A stretch of DNA of 64,000 bases from CAZSDU01 sp963662525 (lineage in GTDB: Bacteria > Bacteroidota > Bacteroidia > Bacteroidales > FEN-979): NCBI GenBank assembly GCA_963662525.1, contig OY759717.1, positions 930,001 to 994,000 on the forward strand, written 5' to 3'. Positions 22,702 through 31,392 of the stretch are shown here, piece by piece; position 1 is the first letter of the stretch, and the number at the start of each line of letters is the position of its first letter. The position numbers and the translations under genes were made by a program. The notes beneath the pieces were generated by a model that was not told where the DNA came from, made no database searches, and saw only the letters and a list, made by a program, of their open reading frames with translations.

Positions 22702-23232
22702 ATGACCGATCCGGAATTGATTGAAGGAATCCTTCAGCGTGACCGCAATGCCTTCCAATACCTGGTGAATCAATACCAGAAGCAGGTGATCAAGACCGCT
22801 TATTATTTTTTAGGGAATATGGAAGAAGCTGAAGATCTTTCTCAGGAAATTTTCATGGAAATTATCGATTCCATTGGAAAATTCAGGGGTTCTGCTGCTT
22901 TATCGACCTGGATTTACCGCATTACGGTTAATAAATCCCTGAACAGGGTGCAAAGGAATAAACGGAGGGACATTTTTGCCCGGATTACCGGGAAGGAACC
23001 TTCCATTTTCAACCATTCCATGGAAAGCAATGAGACCCGTGAAATCATATACAGGGAGATCCGGCGTTTACCTGAAAATCAGCGAATCGCATTCACCCTT
23101 CACAAATTCGATGATATTTCGTATAAAGAGATCGCCGGTATCATGCAACTCAGTCTTTCATCAGTGGAATCCCTGATACACAGGGCAAAAATCAATCTTC
23201 AGAAAAAACTGACGCCTTATGACCTTATTTGA
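22702..23232 (+). CDS. ECF (RpoE-type) sigma factor
   Basis: 176 residues with sigma region 2 (QYLVNQYQKQVIKTAYYFLGNMEEAEDLSQEIFMEII, then STWIYRITVNKSLNRVQRNKR) and region 4 (RRLPENQRIAFTLHKFDDISYKEIAGIMQLSLSSVESLIHRAKINLQKKL). It overlaps by 14 bases a gene for a small membrane protein that is probably its anti-sigma factor, followed by a periplasmic metal-sensor-like gene. The order sigma, anti-sigma, sensor resembles the CnrH-CnrY-CnrX system of nickel and cobalt resistance. Confidence 0.92.
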   Translation: MTDPELIEGILQRDRNAFQYLVNQYQKQVIKTAYYFLGNMEEAEDLSQEIFMEIIDSIGKFRGSAALSTWIYRITVNKSLNRVQRNKRRDIFARITGKEPSIFNHSMESNETREIIYREIRRLPENQRIAFTLHKFDDISYKEIAGIMQLSLSSVESLIHRAKINLQKKLTPYDLI

Positions 23233-23569
23233 TGATAAAAATCGCGAGCATGCATTTGACCGCTTTTTTGAGCAGGAGAAAGGGCTTGAACCCAATCCCT
23301 TTATGGCCACACGCATCCTGCAGTATATCGATACCACCCTCGCTTCCCGGGAGCCGGGACTTGTTTTCAGGAAGCATCGGCTTGCTCAGCCAATCACGGC
23401 AGCCATCAGTCTACTACTGGCCTTGTTCATTGGGTTTGCCCTGGGGAAGATGGGCAGCAATAATCAGACTGCTGTTCCTGATGGATCGCAAACCCTGGAA
23501 ATCCTGAAGAGCGATCTTTTTATTCATGATTTTGTGGATGATAATAAAACATTTTTAAGCAACAATTAA
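23219..23569 (+). CDS. Probable anti-sigma factor, single-pass membrane protein
   Basis: 116 residues: a charged cytoplasmic N-terminal half (about 1-55), one transmembrane helix (LAQPITAAISLLLALFIGFALGKM, about 58-81) and a short periplasmic tail. No zinc-binding anti-sigma motif is visible. Assigned as anti-sigma from topology, from overlap with the ECF sigma gene, and from the sensor-like gene 10 bases downstream. Function is inferred from context, not homology. Confidence 0.65.
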   Translation: MTLFDDKNREHAFDRFFEQEKGLEPNPFMATRILQYIDTTLASREPGLVFRKHRLAQPITAAISLLLALFIGFALGKMGSNNQTAVPDGSQTLEILKSDLFIHDFVDDNKTFLSNN

Positions 23570-23579
23570 AAATACAGAT

Positions 23580-24092
23580 ATGGAAATCTACAAGAAAAAC
23601 CGTTTACTGTTCTGGTTACTGCTTTTTTTAATTGTGATCAATCTTACCGCTATTATCAGTTTCTTCTTTTTCATTCAGAAAGATACTTCCCCGGCCTGTA
23701 ATGCATCGAAAGCAGGGAAATGCAATGTTTTTCAGCAGGAGTTGAATTTATCGGAAAGCCAATCGGTGAAGGTGGAGGAAATCAATGCCATCTACCGGAG
23801 TAATTCAGAACCTCTGGTTGCATCCATCCGGGAAAAACGGGCAGGGATTATGAATGAACTGGAAAGCAACCAGCCCGACACCAGCATTTTGGCTGGGTAT
23901 TCTCTGGAACTTTCCCAGCTTCAGAATAAAATGCAAATAGAAAATATCCGGCAGTATCTTGCCTTAAAAAGAATATGCAATCCAGAACAGCTGCAACGCT
24001 TATCGGCCCTCTACCGCGATTTATACGGATGTCCCGTAAAGGAAAAGAAAATGCAACATCGTTACCGTCACGGACAGGGGAAAGGCAGATAA
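23580..24092 (+). CDS. Periplasmic heavy-metal sensor-like protein (CnrX/CpxP/Spy type)
   Basis: 170 residues: an N-terminal membrane anchor (LLFWLLLFLIVINLTAIISFFFFI, about 8-32), then a helical periplasmic domain with NVFQQELNLSESQSVKVEEINAIYRSNSEPLVASIREKRAGIMNEL and the second helical hairpin LSQLQNKMQIENIRQYLALKRICNPEQLQRLSALY. This pattern, LNLSxxQ…, is that of CnrX, ZraP, CpxP and Spy. The tail (KKMQHRYRHGQGKGR) is basic with two His. With the sigma and anti-sigma genes it forms a probable envelope or metal stress circuit. Confidence 0.8.
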   Translation: MEIYKKNRLLFWLLLFLIVINLTAIISFFFFIQKDTSPACNASKAGKCNVFQQELNLSESQSVKVEEINAIYRSNSEPLVASIREKRAGIMNELESNQPDTSILAGYSLELSQLQNKMQIENIRQYLALKRICNPEQLQRLSALYRDLYGCPVKEKKMQHRYRHGQGKGR

Positions 24093-24344
24093 TTATTTCT
24101 TATCCTTCTTATCTTTCTTTTCTTTCTTATCCTTTTTCCCTTTTTTCTTATTACAGGTACAACGGTCGCTGGTAAGTGATTTCAGCAGTTCCAGATGTTT
24201 CTCGTGAATTTCGATAAGTTTATCGATTTTCTTTTCCAACAAGTTCGTATCGGGAAAAAACTGCTTGTCGCAGGTATTGGTTTCAATATCCTTCAGGACT
24301 TTGAGCATCTGCTCGAGTAGAATTTCTCTTTCTGCCATGGTCAT
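24093..24344 (-). CDS. Small Lys-rich hypothetical protein
   Basis: 83 residues: a helical N-terminal 55 residues (MTMAEREILLEQMLKVLKDIETNTCDKQFFP…KKIDKLIEIHEKHLELLKSL), a C-x-C pair, and a low-complexity tail of Lys, Asp and Gly. It follows the metal-sensor gene tail to tail with no gap, and a TATATTTG -7 element lies 10 bases before its start, supporting a real gene. No family recognised. Confidence 0.5.
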   Translation of the reverse strand: MTMAEREILLEQMLKVLKDIETNTCDKQFFPDTNLLEKKIDKLIEIHEKHLELLKSLTSDRCTCNKKKGKKDKKEKKDKKDKK

Positions 24345-24354
24345 TATATTTATT

Positions 24355-24362
24355 CAAATATA
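24355..24362 (-). promoter_or_regulatory. -7 element TATATTTG for the Lys-rich protein gene
   Basis: A TAnnTTTG match on the minus strand 10 bases upstream of the start codon, implying a very short or leaderless transcript. Confidence 0.4.
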
Positions 24363-24408
24363 CAAAATACCTATCAATTCCTTTCTGTCATAAAAAAAAA
24401 TTAATCCT

Positions 24409-24416
24409 TACATTTG
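24409..24416 (+). promoter_or_regulatory. -7 element TACATTTG for tatC
   Basis: A TAnnTTTG match 18 bases before the tatC start codon; the run of A and T upstream could serve as the -33 region. Confidence 0.5.
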
Positions 24417-24434
24417 TTTCAATAAAAGAAACAG

Positions 24435-25268
24435 ATGAAGCAATTCCATTCTACCGGTCCTGAAGGGGAGAAAGAAATGACATTTTGGGAACACCTAGAT
24501 GAGCTGAGGGGTACTTTATGGAGAATTATTATTGCAGTCATTGTTACTTCCATTCTTGCATTTACATTCAAAGAGATACTCTTCGACCAGGTTTTACTTG
24601 CACCGAAATCGAAAGATTTCATCACTTATCGTTTGCTTTGTCAATTTGGAGAATGGATTTCCATGCCTTCACTATGCATTGATCCTTCAAAATTCAACCT
24701 GATCAATATTAATTTGGCCGGGCAATTCATGTCGCACATGAACATTTCGCTGGTTGCCGGTTTGATGCTCGCCTTGCCTTATGTTCTCTGGGAACTCTGG
24801 AGATTTATTAAGCCCGGTCTGACAGCAATAGAAATTCGTCATTCCCGAGGAATCGTGACCATCACCTCGTTTCTGTTTTTGCTTGGTGCAGCTTTCAGTT
24901 ATTTCATTGTTGCTCCTCTGATGATCAATTTCCTGGGAGGATATGAGGTAAGTCCTTCGGTCACAAACCAGATTGCTCTTACCTCCTATGTGAGCTCGAT
25001 TACGCTGATGACCTTGCTGATGGGTTTGCTTTTTGAGTTGCCTGTAATCGTGCTTTTCCTTACACGGATAGGAATACTGACTCCCGGATTCCTGAAAAAA
25101 TACCGTAAACATACTGCGATCGCCATTCTCATTATTGCCGGTGTAATAACCCCCAGTCCTGATATTTTCAGTCAGCTGATCGTGGCTATACCACTTTATG
25201 CACTCTTTGAACTCAGCCTGGTCATCTCGGCAAGGAGTCACAGGAAACGACAGAATCTTGCCGGATAG
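24435..25268 (+). CDS. tatC: Twin-arginine translocase subunit TatC
   Basis: 277 residues with six hydrophobic segments. The cytoplasmic N-terminus KEMTFWEHLDELRGTLWRIIIAVIV has the TatC motif F-x-x-H-L-x-E-L-R, and PYVLWELWRFIKPGL matches the conserved PxxxYxxWxFxxPGL region between helices II and III. TatC recognises twin-arginine signal peptides and exports folded proteins. No tatA is next to it in this window. A plasmid-free operon with pspC-like genes follows. Confidence 0.93.
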   Translation: MKQFHSTGPEGEKEMTFWEHLDELRGTLWRIIIAVIVTSILAFTFKEILFDQVLLAPKSKDFITYRLLCQFGEWISMPSLCIDPSKFNLININLAGQFMSHMNISLVAGLMLALPYVLWELWRFIKPGLTAIEIRHSRGIVTITSFLFLLGAAFSYFIVAPLMINFLGGYEVSPSVTNQIALTSYVSSITLMTLLMGLLFELPVIVLFLTRIGILTPGFLKKYRKHTAIAILIIAGVITPSPDIFSQLIVAIPLYALFELSLVISARSHRKRQNLAG

Positions 25269-25330
25269 CGTTGTAACCTTCCTTTTCGGTCTGCGTCTAA
25301 AACGCAATTCAAAATAATATTTTAAATATC

Positions 25331-25780
25331 ATGGAACCAAAACGATTTTACAGAAGTACGAGTGACCGAAAAATTGCCGGTGTTGCCGGTGGTCTGGCAG
25401 AATATTTTGTCATGGACCCCTTGCTGGTCCGGCTTATCTTTGTGGTCCTCGTCTTTGCCGGAGGAGGTGGCGGCCTGATCTATCTCATCCTCTGGATTGT
25501 CACACCTGAGAAGCCCTTTGATCCAAGTTCAACCATTAATCAAACAGTCATGGAAAATCAGCCAAGCCAACAGCCCGAAGGTGCTTTACCTCCAAAAAAA
25601 GAGCCACGTAAAAAAGGCAGCCTTATTGGTGGGTTAGTTCTCATCACGTTAGGATCACTTTTTCTCATTGATGAGTTCATCCCGAACCTTGATTTCGGTG
25701 ATCTCTGGCCAGTCATTCTGATTGTGATCGGTATCGGATTATTGATCAATACTGTAATTGGAAGAAATCAACATAATTAA
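25331..25780 (+). CDS. PspC-domain membrane protein
   Basis: 149 residues. The N-terminal PspC domain (KRFYRSTSDRKIAGVAGGLAEYFVMDPLLVRLIFVVLVFAGGGGGLIYLILWIVTPEK) is complete, followed by a Pro/Gln-rich linker and a second hydrophobic hairpin (GSLIGGLVLITLGSLFLIDEF…LWPVILIVIGIGLLI) of the LiaF/DUF5668 type. PspC senses or transmits envelope stress. It is followed by a LiaF-like gene 12 bases later, a common Bacteroidota pair. Confidence 0.88.
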   Translation: MEPKRFYRSTSDRKIAGVAGGLAEYFVMDPLLVRLIFVVLVFAGGGGGLIYLILWIVTPEKPFDPSSTINQTVMENQPSQQPEGALPPKKEPRKKGSLIGGLVLITLGSLFLIDEFIPNLDFGDLWPVILIVIGIGLLINTVIGRNQHN

Positions 25781-25792
25781 CACTGCTGAATT

Positions 25793-26746
25793 ATGAAATA
25801 CAAACATGTTTTTTGGGGAATCGTCCTCATCGCCATCGGCGTCCTCTTCATCCTGAATAATGTCGGAGTTTTTGAATTTGGATGGCGCACCTTATGGAGT
25901 TTATGGCCATTGATCCTCATTTTCTGGGGGATTTCCATATTGCCGGTGAAAGAATGGATGAAAATTACCGGGCTGGTAGTCGTACTGGCTTTTACCATCA
26001 TTTTCTTTCAAAGGCTTACCGATCATGCACCCTGGTTTCATTTCCGCAATTTCGACCATGGTCATTGGCATGGCGACTGGGATAGTGAAGATGAAGATGA
26101 AGACGATAATTCACCTACTGCCAATTATCAGGAGCAGCACCTTAGTGTTCCTTTTGATTCGGTCACCCGGAAAGGCATTCTAACCCTGGATGCTGCTGCC
26201 GGGAACTTCAAATTAATGGGTGTTACCAATGATTTCCTCGACTTCAACAAGAAAGGATATATTGGTGATTACTCCTTAACGACTTCCGACGCAAATGCTG
26301 TCAAGTGCATTACGCTGAAAACCCAGGAATCTCATATTAAAGGTGGTTTAAGCAATAACCAGGTTGACATCAAGATCAATGAAAAGCCTTCATGGAATTT
26401 CAATTTTGATATCGGAGCTGCTGAGATAATTATGGACCTAAGCATGTATAAAATTGATACCGCAACCTTGAATGCTGGTGCTTCTTCGATGGATATCAAA
26501 CTTGGGGAGAAAAATCCTTTAAGTGTATGGACTTTCAATGCCGGAGCCTCTTCCATAAAAATAAATATCCCAAAAAACAGCGGTTGCCAGGTTTATTCGG
26601 AATCATTTATGGTCAGTAAAGAATTTGATGGTTTTGAAAAGAAGGGAGACCGTACCTATCAGACCATGAATTTCGCTGGCAGTAAAAATAAAATCTATAT
26701 TACGATCAAAACAGCCATTTCAAAAATAGAGATCACCCGTTACTAA
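25793..26746 (+). CDS. LiaF-like transmembrane protein with beta-strand (toast-rack) domain
   Basis: 317 residues. Two N-terminal helices of the LiaF type (HVFWGIVLIAIGVLFILNNVGVF…LWSLWPLILIFWGISIL), a third hydrophobic segment, an acidic and His-rich linker (residues 80-105), then a beta-rich domain with internal repeats. Two similar segments, IDTATLNAGASSMDIKLGE and SVWTFNAGASSIKINIPKN, are typical of the LiaF/DUF2154 toast-rack fold. Probable envelope-stress sensor partner of the PspC protein. Confidence 0.8.
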   Translation: MKYKHVFWGIVLIAIGVLFILNNVGVFEFGWRTLWSLWPLILIFWGISILPVKEWMKITGLVVVLAFTIIFFQRLTDHAPWFHFRNFDHGHWHGDWDSEDEDEDDNSPTANYQEQHLSVPFDSVTRKGILTLDAAAGNFKLMGVTNDFLDFNKKGYIGDYSLTTSDANAVKCITLKTQESHIKGGLSNNQVDIKINEKPSWNFNFDIGAAEIIMDLSMYKIDTATLNAGASSMDIKLGEKNPLSVWTFNAGASSIKINIPKNSGCQVYSESFMVSKEFDGFEKKGDRTYQTMNFAGSKNKIYITIKTAISKIEITRY

Positions 26747-27516
26747 TCTGATTCCAGAAATTCCGAAACGATCCTTAAAAATTCCCCCGGAGCGTCAGCG
26801 TGAACCCAATGCGAGGCATTCGCGATGGTAGTCACTACTGCTCGGGGGAATTTTCTTTTCATAAGGCCTATATCCCCATCGCTGATATAGGAAGAAAAAC
26901 CTCCCCTGATAAACAAGGCGGGTCCTTCATAAATACCGCCAGCATCAACCTCTTCAAAAACAGATAAAAGATTTTGGTTGATGGATGCCAGGTTTAACCG
27001 CCAGTCGAGAGTTCCACGGGTACGCCAATAAACATTTTTCAGCAGAAACTGACGCAGCTTTGCACTGGGAACTCGATGTCGGAGCTGATGATCTATATCA
27101 GATCTTGATTTTGCAACTGAAAAATCAACCCCTAGCATTGCATCGATCAATTGCTGGTGTTCCATGCTGGGAGGATATTTCCTCAGACTGATATCCACAA
27201 CAACCAACTTCTCCACAAGCCCTGGTTGATGCAAGGCAAACAGCATGGAAGCCTTTCCTCCCAAAGAATGCCCCAGCAGATCAATGTTATGCAAATTATT
27301 GTCTTCCAGAAGCTCCAGCAAATCGTCTTCCAGGGAGGGGAAATCAAAGACCGGACTATGGGGCGACTGGCCATGGTTACGCAAGTCGGGAATATAAACT
27401 GAATACTTCGTTCCAATCGATTTTGCAAAACTCATCCAATTATCGGAAAGGCCAAATAAACCGTGAAGAATGAGCAGGGGCTTACCCTCTCCAACATGTC
27501 GGTAAAAGAGCTTCAT
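26743..27516 (-). CDS. Alpha/beta-fold hydrolase (YbfF-like)
   Basis: 257 residues. The oxyanion segment is ILHGLFGLSDNW, the nucleophile elbow is LLGHSLGGKAS (Ser of GHSLGG), and NASHWVHADAP holds the catalytic His. The order and length fit the YbfF/AbhD11 esterase group acting on acyl-CoA or small esters. It converges with the LiaF-like gene, overlapping by 4 bases, and is transcribed away from the KamA operon. Confidence 0.88.
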   Translation of the reverse strand: MKLFYRHVGEGKPLLILHGLFGLSDNWMSFAKSIGTKYSVYIPDLRNHGQSPHSPVFDFPSLEDDLLELLEDNNLHNIDLLGHSLGGKASMLFALHQPGLVEKLVVVDISLRKYPPSMEHQQLIDAMLGVDFSVAKSRSDIDHQLRHRVPSAKLRQFLLKNVYWRTRGTLDWRLNLASINQNLLSVFEEVDAGGIYEGPALFIRGGFSSYISDGDIGLMKRKFPRAVVTTIANASHWVHADAPGEFLRIVSEFLESD

Positions 27517-27642
27517 TCAGGATAAGTTTATTAACACAATTTTGTTGAAAAATAATCAATAGCCCTTGTCAAAAATACATAAAATTGTTACCTATTTGCA
27601 ATCGATTTTTTTCGGTTAAAAATTAAAATTCAGAAAACAAAA

Positions 27643-28914
27643 ATGGAAAAAGTTCCAAACGAAAAACCGCTCACAACACAACCCCCAACCTCAGAAGAAG
27701 AAGAGCCTCCAAGTAAACAAACATTCATAGACGAAGCCTCCCTTTTAGACGAATATTTAAAATCACGAACAGATAGAGACAAGTCGGTTATCAGCGACCG
27801 TTCCCTTCAATTCCTTCAAACATACTTTCCTGAAGCCACCGTTAAAGACTGGAACAACTGGCATTGGCAGATTAAAAATTCCGCCCGTTCCATTGAACAA
27901 CTGTCGCGGTATATCAATCTTTCAGACAATGAAGTAAGGCCTGAGGCGGAAAATTCCCAGTCACTTCCTTTACGGATTTCACCTTACTATATCAGTCTTC
28001 TTGATCAGAACGATCCGGAACAAGCTTTAAGAAAAAGTGTCGTTCCGGTATTTGATGAATTTCTGATTCATACAGGAGAGGCATCAGATCCATTATCAGA
28101 AGAACATGACAGTCCTGTTCCGAATATCGTTCACCGTTATCCTGACCGTGTATTGTTTCTGGTCACTGGTTTCTGCTCCACTTATTGCCGGTATTGCACC
28201 CGAACCCGGATGGTCGCCAAAGACAAGTGCCATATCGGAGTGAAAGCCTGGGAGGCAGGATTGAATTACATAGAACAACATCCTGAAATTCGGGATGTGC
28301 TGGTTTCCGGCGGCGACCCGCTGACCATGCCCGACCTTCACGTGGAGTATCTGTTGTCGCGTTTACGCAGCATTCCTCATGTGGAGATCATCAGGATAGG
28401 GACAAAAGTTCCGGTGGTCCTTCCTCAGCGAATCACACGTCCACTGGTCAATATGCTGAAAAAATACCATCCCTTGTATCTCAGTATTCATTTCACTCAT
28501 GCCGATGAGATCACCGCTGAAGTAAATGAAGCCTGTGAAAAGCTCGTCAATGCGGGTATTCCCCTGGGAAGCCAGACTGTATTGCTGAAAGGAATCAATG
28601 ACGATATACAGGTGATGAAAAACCTGATGCATGCTTTGCTGAAGATCAGGGTTCGTCCATACTACCTCTACCAATGCGATCCCGTGGTCGGTTCCGGGCA
28701 TTTCCGTACGACCATCGAAAAAGGCCTGGAAATCATCAGAGGACTCAGGGGACATACATCAGGTTATGCTGTACCAACATTTGTTGTTGATGCCCCGGGG
28801 GGAGGAGGAAAAATTCCTTTACTTCCGGATTATTACCTTGGCCATGAGGAAGGCTATGCCTTATTGAAGAATTACGAGGATAAAGTTTTCAGGTATCCTG
28901 ATTTCCCCAGTTGA
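27643..28914 (+). CDS. KamA-family radical SAM aminomutase (lysine 2,3-aminomutase-like)
   Basis: 423 residues with the radical SAM motif CSTYCRYCTR (Cys178, 182, 185) and the PLP-lysine segment FVVDAPGGGGKIPL near the end. The two aspartates that hold the substrate epsilon-amino group in clostridial lysine 2,3-aminomutase appear conserved (the Asp of YQCDP and of VDAPGGGGK), as is the Arg after CRYCT. A lysine or closely related substrate giving beta-lysine is therefore plausible. The N-terminal 120 residues are longer and more acidic than in short EpmB-type enzymes. It begins a tight operon with two ATP-grasp ligases and a GNAT acetyltransferase. Confidence 0.88.
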   Translation: MEKVPNEKPLTTQPPTSEEEEPPSKQTFIDEASLLDEYLKSRTDRDKSVISDRSLQFLQTYFPEATVKDWNNWHWQIKNSARSIEQLSRYINLSDNEVRPEAENSQSLPLRISPYYISLLDQNDPEQALRKSVVPVFDEFLIHTGEASDPLSEEHDSPVPNIVHRYPDRVLFLVTGFCSTYCRYCTRTRMVAKDKCHIGVKAWEAGLNYIEQHPEIRDVLVSGGDPLTMPDLHVEYLLSRLRSIPHVEIIRIGTKVPVVLPQRITRPLVNMLKKYHPLYLSIHFTHADEITAEVNEACEKLVNAGIPLGSQTVLLKGINDDIQVMKNLMHALLKIRVRPYYLYQCDPVVGSGHFRTTIEKGLEIIRGLRGHTSGYAVPTFVVDAPGGGGKIPLLPDYYLGHEEGYALLKNYEDKVFRYPDFPS

Positions 28915-28915
28915 C

Positions 28916-29890
28916 ATGACCATCGGCCTCACCTACGACCTTCGGTCAGCATATCTGAAGGAAGGCTTTTCGGAAGAAGAAACCGCGGAATTTGATAAAG
29001 AAAGCACCCTGGAAGGCATAGAGACCGCCCTTCACAAATTCGGTTATGCTACCGATCGTATCGGGCATCTGCGGCAGCTGATGGTCAGGCTACAAAACGG
29101 CGACCGCTGGGACTTGGTATTCAATATCTGCGAAGGCATGTTTGGCGTCGGACGTGAAAGCCAGGTTCCCTGCCTGCTGGATGCATACCGTATCCCCTAT
29201 ACCTTTTCAGATCCCCTGGTACTCTCACTAACCCTGAACAAAGCCATGACCAAAAGGGTAATGCGGGAGATCGGTGTTCCTACGCCTGATTTTACTGTGA
29301 TTACCAATGAAAGTGATATAGAGGCTGTCACTTTACCTTATCCTTTGTTCTTTAAACCGAACGAAGAAGGTTCAGGGAAAGGGATCGGTTATAAATCCCT
29401 GGCGAAATCGCCGGAGGATTTCAGAAAACACTGTTCCTCCTTATTGAAAAGCCTGAAGCAGCCGATCCTGGTGGAAACCTTCCTTCCCGGAAGAGAATTT
29501 ACCACCGGTATTGTCGGGACCGGAGAAAACAGCTTTGTGGTCGGCACCCTTGAAATCGTTTACAATCCTGAAATGGAAACGAAAATCTATTCCTATGAAG
29601 TGAAATCGAATTATGAACAGTATGTCACTTACCGCGTTCCGGAAGAATCCATTGTGAACTCCTGTGCCCTCCTTGCCCTGAAGGCATGGAAGGGTTTAGG
29701 CGGAAGGGATGCAGGAAGGATCGATCTGAGAATGGATGGAACGGGAAAGCTGAATTTTATTGAAATAAATCCGTTACCCGGACTGAATCACATCACCTCT
29801 GATCTCCCGATCCTGTGTTATCACAATCACTTTACTTTTGATTTCCTCATAGAAAAAATTATAAACTCCGCACTTTTGCGCATTTCCTAA
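28916..29890 (+). CDS. ATP-grasp ligase, D-alanine-D-alanine ligase-like (1)
   Basis: 324 residues. The central region has the ATP-grasp pattern: NKAMTKRVMREIGVPTPDF, LPYPLFFKPNEEGSGKGIGYKS (glycine-rich lid), VETFLPGREFTTGIVG, and the Mg-binding end GGRDAGRIDLRMDGTGKLNFIEINPLPGL (D…E-x-N). This is the Ddl fold, but the N-terminal domain (NICEGMFGVGRESQVPCLLDAYRIPYT) is the variant seen in uncharacterised Ddl homologues. It starts 1 base after the KamA gene, so both are translated together. It could join an amino acid, possibly beta-lysine, to another amine or peptide. Confidence 0.85.
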   Translation: MTIGLTYDLRSAYLKEGFSEEETAEFDKESTLEGIETALHKFGYATDRIGHLRQLMVRLQNGDRWDLVFNICEGMFGVGRESQVPCLLDAYRIPYTFSDPLVLSLTLNKAMTKRVMREIGVPTPDFTVITNESDIEAVTLPYPLFFKPNEEGSGKGIGYKSLAKSPEDFRKHCSSLLKSLKQPILVETFLPGREFTTGIVGTGENSFVVGTLEIVYNPEMETKIYSYEVKSNYEQYVTYRVPEESIVNSCALLALKAWKGLGGRDAGRIDLRMDGTGKLNFIEINPLPGLNHITSDLPILCYHNHFTFDFLIEKIINSALLRIS

Positions 29891-29900
29891 TTTCCTTATA

Positions 29901-30896
29901 ATGAATAAGCTGGCGGTCATATTATTCAATAAAATTTCGAAGAATCCGGGAGACGACGAACTGGATGTGCTGGAACAGGTCGAAATAGTTGAAAAGGCCA
30001 TGAAAGGCCTCGGGTTAAGGGTCAGGCAGGTGCAGCTCGACCTGAACCTTAAAAAGGCCATGGTTTCATTACAGAAATTAAATCCCCTGGTCATATTCAA
30101 CCTGGCTGAGACCATTGAAAACCATGGAGAATTCGCGTACATAGCTCCTGCCCTGCTCACCCATCTGAATATTCCTTACACAGGTTCTCCGCTGATCCCC
30201 ATGTTTTTCGCCTCCAATAAAGTCAGGGCGAAAATTGAAATGAAAAGGCTTGGTATTCCAACCCCTTCCTGGTTTATGATAGATGAGCTGAAAAAACTTG
30301 ATCCCGGGAAAAAATATATCGTCAAGCCCATCTGGGAAGAAGGATCTCTCGGACTGGATGAAGATTGCATTTTTATGGGAAATAACAGGAAATTTATAGC
30401 CAATATTGAAAAAAAGAATAAAAACTATTTTTTCGTAGAAGAATTTGTGGAAGGCAGGGAATTCAATATTTCCATTATCGCCAGCAGGAAAGGGCCGGAA
30501 GTGCTGCCTTTTGCTGAAATGACCTTCATCGATTATCCGAAGGATAAGCCAAGGATCATGGGATATACGGCGAAATGGAAAGAAAATTCATTTGAATATA
30601 CGCACACCCTGCGCACTTTTGAAATATCCAGCCTGGATGAATCCGTTTTCAAAAAGATGAGACAGATTTGCAAAAGATGCTGGAATTCCATGGGACTGAT
30701 GGGCTATGTGAGACTGGATTTCAGGATCGACCGGAATTCCAAACCTTATGTGATTGATATCAATGCCAATCCCTGCCTTTCAGGATCAGGAGGGTTTATG
30801 GCTGCTTCTGAGCGGGCTGGTTTGAATACCCAAGAAATCATGCGCAGGATCATTGAGGATGCTTTAGGATATCCATTACCAACATTTAAAAAATAA
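29901..30896 (+). CDS. ATP-grasp ligase, D-alanine-D-alanine ligase-like (2)
   Basis: 331 residues and clearly related to the preceding ligase: PLVIFNLAETIENHGEFAYIAPALLTHLNIPYTGSPL at the N-terminus, SNKVRAKIEMKRLGIPTPSW, IVKPIWEEGSLGLDEDCIF (lid), VEEFVEGREFNISII, and GYVRLDFRIDRNSKPYVIDINANPCLS (Mg ligands). The two paralogues share an order of motifs but differ in most residues, so they probably act at successive coupling steps, or one extends the product of the other. The gap to the previous gene is 10 bases and to the GNAT gene 4 bases. Confidence 0.85.
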   Translation: MNKLAVILFNKISKNPGDDELDVLEQVEIVEKAMKGLGLRVRQVQLDLNLKKAMVSLQKLNPLVIFNLAETIENHGEFAYIAPALLTHLNIPYTGSPLIPMFFASNKVRAKIEMKRLGIPTPSWFMIDELKKLDPGKKYIVKPIWEEGSLGLDEDCIFMGNNRKFIANIEKKNKNYFFVEEFVEGREFNISIIASRKGPEVLPFAEMTFIDYPKDKPRIMGYTAKWKENSFEYTHTLRTFEISSLDESVFKKMRQICKRCWNSMGLMGYVRLDFRIDRNSKPYVIDINANPCLSGSGGFMAASERAGLNTQEIMRRIIEDALGYPLPTFKK

Positions 30897-30900
30897 CCGG

Positions 30901-31392
30901 ATGACAGAAAACCAGATGATAACCTTCAGGACTGATGTCAGGGAGGAAGACATTTCCATCGTACGTGAAATTATTGTTTCCACCGGTTTTTTTTATGATA
31001 TCGAAGTACCTGTCGCCGTTGAACTGGTAAGGGAAAGATATGAGCAAGGCCAGAACAGTGATTATCATGTTCTTTTTGCCGAGGTGGACGGAAAAACGGT
31101 AGCCTATTCCTGTTTTGGTCATATTGCAGGCACTGAAGGCAGTTTTGATCTGTACTGGATTGCCACGCATAACGACTGCAGGGGGAAAGGAACAGGAAAG
31201 CAATTGCTGGAAGAAACCGAAAAAGTCATTCGGAAGATGGGTGGCCGTTTGCTGATAGCGGAAACCTCGACCCTTGAAAAATATGCACCCACAAGGTATT
31301 TCTACGAAAAAGCGGGATATGTCCTGGAGGCAGAAATAAAGGATTATTACAAGATTGGCGACGGCAAGGTGATTTACATCAAACGGTTTTAA
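30901..31392 (+). CDS. GNAT-family N-acetyltransferase
   Basis: 163 residues. Acetyl-CoA binding motif A is IATHNDCRGKGTGKQLLEETEKVI (R-G-x-G-x-G-K-x-L-L), followed by motif B PTRYFYEKAGYVLEAEIKDYY. In methanogens a GNAT enzyme (AblB) acetylates beta-lysine made by the KamA-like AblA to give the osmolyte N-epsilon-acetyl-beta-lysine; the pairing here is suggestive but two ligases are interposed. It is the last gene of the operon and overlaps the stop of the convergent ABC ATPase gene by 4 bases. Confidence 0.85.
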   Translation: MTENQMITFRTDVREEDISIVREIIVSTGFFYDIEVPVAVELVRERYEQGQNSDYHVLFAEVDGKTVAYSCFGHIAGTEGSFDLYWIATHNDCRGKGTGKQLLEETEKVIRKMGGRLLIAETSTLEKYAPTRYFYEKAGYVLEAEIKDYYKIGDGKVIYIKRF

